A model generated the notes under the pieces. That model saw only the letters and a program-made list of their open reading frames with translations, was not told the DNA's origin and searched no databases. Both the position numbers and the translations under genes were made by a program. From assembly GCA_007130555.1 (NCBI GenBank), contig SLSH01000046.1, positions 1 through 8,706 on the forward strand: a DNA stretch of 8,706 nucleotides, given 5' to 3'. This DNA is from Bacteroidales bacterium (lineage in GTDB: Bacteria; Bacteroidota; Bacteroidia; Bacteroidales; ML635J-15). Numbering within the stretch: position 1 is the first letter of the stretch; every line of letters begins with the position of its first letter. Shown here in pieces: positions 7,775 to 8,706 of this stretch.

Positions 7775-7835
7775 TGTAAAATAAGATATTTTTAAGGTTC
7801 TATCACTATTTTAATGGGTTATAAGTATTTTTTAA

Positions 7836-7880
7836 GGTATAAGGTTTTTGGGTATAAGGGGATAAGGTATAAGGGGCGTT
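7836..7880 (+). repeat. Three tandem 15-bp units, each beginning GGTATAAGG
   Basis: GGTATAAGG begins at 7836, 7851 and 7866, exactly 15 bp apart. The second and third units share GGTATAAGGGG before diverging; the first continues with TTTTTG. The array lies in the 261-bp spacer between the sorting-domain gene and lgt, about 60 bp upstream of the lgt -33 element. Units two and three also form the left arm of the palindrome that follows. It could be a protein-binding array, slippage-generated satellite DNA or part of a dispersed intergenic element; nothing here decides between these. Confidence 0.8.
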
Positions 7881-7913
7881 CCATATACCCCTATACCTTT
7901 ATACCCTTATACC
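7851..7913. repeat. Imperfect 26-bp inverted repeat with 11-nt loop
   Basis: Left arm 7851-7876 and right arm 7888-7913 pair at 20 of 26 positions without gaps. The outer ten base pairs (GGTATAAGGG with CCCTTATACC) are perfect, as are the five closing the loop (AGGGG with CCCCT); one-base shifts improve the middle. The right arm region holds TATACC at 7884, 7892, 7900 and 7908, exactly 8 bp apart. In RNA this would be a strong hairpin in the 3' region of the upstream gene's transcript, but neither strand has a T-run after it, so it is not a standard intrinsic terminator. The rest of the 7724-7984 spacer is A+T-rich and, apart from the lgt promoter, shows nothing I can assign. Confidence 0.8.
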
Positions 7914-7984
7914 TCTCTATATCTATATAGCTTTTCCTAACATCATAAACTAAAACTTCCATTAAATTTGTGGTAGTACCATTT

Positions 7985-8706
7985 TTAATTTCCCATTAAG
8001 TGTAGTGCTCCTTGAAAGTCGTATTTAACATCATCCATACCTTCGGCTTTAATAATATAAAAATACACTCCTGAAGATGCATTTGTACCTCCTCTGAGTT
8101 TACCGTCCCAACCTGCTTCCATATCTTGCCAGTTTGTCCACTCAAAAACAACTTCGCCCCAACGATTTACGATATATCCCTGAAAAGTTCGCAAAGATTG
8201 AGCTTTAACCTGGAAGAAATCATTTATTCCGTCTCCGTCAGGAGTAAATATATTAGGTACTTCAAGTTCACTTTGTTTATCTATTTGAATACAGAAATCA
8301 AGGAAAGCGGTATCTCTGCACTCCTGAAGGTCTCTGTTCATTATTATCAGGAACGGTTCGTAACAACCTGCTTCGGTATAAATATGTATTACTTCGTCAT
8401 CGCAACTTGTAGATGTATTTCCGTCTCCGAAATTCCATACACATCTTCTTCTTACTCCTCCGTAATCCGAAAGATTTATAAACATAACTTCTGCTTCGGG
8501 AGCAACCAGTTCGCCGTATAGAATATCTGCGGGAACTTCAAATTTTGCTTCAAGTAATCCTGTAGGTTCAACAAAATACCGCACCGTATCGGTACACATT
8601 GCATTTCCGAATACGCTGATATAAAGTCCGTACCATTGCTGATTTGGTGTACGATACCTTACTCTTATATCATAAGCATCCGCAGGAAGTAAACTTACTG
8701 TAGAAT
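7985..8706 (-). CDS. Secreted PKD-domain protein with T9SS type B (gliding-motility-associated) sorting domain, 3' part only
   Basis: C-terminal 239 residues of a larger secreted protein; the frame is open to the right edge, so start, signal peptide and most domains lie outside. An ATG at 8599-8597 is internal. The visible part has a beta-rich stretch (8704 to about 8520) with WYGLYISVFGNA, a PKD domain (about 8515-8275) with WNFGDGN and several cysteines that may form disulphides outside the cell, and then 92 residues from 8263 to the stop starting EVPNIFTPDGDGIND. This, with NRWGEVVFE, WDGKLRGG and SGVYFYIIKA, is the gliding-motility-associated C-terminal domain (CHU_C / TIGR04131), the type B T9SS signal. 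Type B cargo includes large adhesins such as SprB, but this fragment's role is unknown. The 261 bp to lgt and the promoter there suggest it is transcribed separately from the operon. Confidence 0.93.
   Translation of the reverse strand, partial: STVSLLPADAYDIRVRYRTPNQQWYGLYISVFGNAMCTDTVRYFVEPTGLLEAKFEVPADILYGELVAPEAEVMFINLSDYGGVRRRCVWNFGDGNTSTSCDDEVIHIYTEAGCYEPFLIIMNRDLQECRDTAFLDFCIQIDKQSELEVPNIFTPDGDGINDFFQVKAQSLRTFQGYIVNRWGEVVFEWTNWQDMEAGWDGKLRGGTNASSGVYFYIIKAEGMDDVKYDFQGALHLMGN

Noticed and set aside
7851..7913. Palindrome as an intrinsic terminator or CRISPR array
   Set aside because: No T-run follows the hairpin on either strand, and the 8-15 bp repeat steps are far too short for CRISPR repeats and spacers.
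7963..7970. Plus-strand TAAATTTG resembling a -7 promoter element
   Set aside because: It lacks a TTG at the right distance upstream, and no plus-strand gene follows within the window.
7971..7981. TGGTA-G-TACCA mini-palindrome just after the type B gene
   Set aside because: Five base pairs around a single base cannot form a stable hairpin, and such short palindromes are expected by chance.
8597..8599. ATG (minus strand) as start codon of the type B sorting-domain protein
   Set aside because: The frame stays open to 8704 with beta-strand-like extracellular sequence, and no signal peptide follows this ATG, so it is an internal methionine.
1..8706. Defence island, phage, transposon or biosynthetic cluster
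   Set aside because: No nuclease, helicase, integrase, transposase, toxin-antitoxin, phage structural or synthase gene is present; all six genes belong to known envelope, secretion or metabolic families.

Overview
The window looks like chromosomal DNA of a member of the Bacteroidota. The evidence is strong A+T richness, a promoter of the TTG-N20-TAnnTTTG type used by this phylum, and two secreted proteins carrying the two kinds of C-terminal sorting domain of the type IX secretion system (T9SS). I cannot name a genus. There are six protein genes, all apparently intact; the first and last run off the window edges. I found no tRNA, rRNA, CRISPR array, insertion sequence or phage gene.

Layout. 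(1) Positions 1-3518, plus strand: a very large secreted cysteine peptidase of family C25 (gingipain family). It has a propeptide, a catalytic domain in which the arginine-gingipain active-site and S1-pocket residues can be recognised, a chain of Ig/CARDB/PKD-like modules and a type A sorting domain. (2) Positions 3539-7723, minus strand: a tight four-gene operon in transcription order lgt (lipoprotein diacylglyceryl transferase), a YqhD-like iron-dependent alcohol dehydrogenase, a family 9 glycosyltransferase with unusual cysteine clusters, and a family 4 glycosyltransferase. Gaps are a 4-bp overlap, 4 bp and 12 bp, with one good promoter before lgt. It meets the peptidase gene tail to tail with 20 bp between. 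(3) Positions 7724-7984: a 261-bp spacer with the lgt promoter and a compact GGTATA/TATACC repeat that forms a long imperfect palindrome. (4) Positions 7985-8706, minus strand: the 3' end of another secreted protein, with a PKD domain and a type B (gliding-motility-associated) sorting domain.

How they fit. Every gene except the dehydrogenase concerns the cell envelope or surface: two T9SS cargo proteins, the enzyme that starts lipoprotein maturation, and two glycosyltransferases that could build surface glycan. T9SS cargo is commonly anchored to a surface lipopolysaccharide, so a link is possible, but adjacency is the only evidence here.

I do not see a wholly new system. The points most worth checking are the gingipain-like active site paired with a lysine, not an arginine, at the apparent propeptide junction; the abrupt drop in G+C over its sorting domain; the nested domain in its C-terminal half; the cysteine-flanked GT9; and the ordered repeat at 7836-7913.
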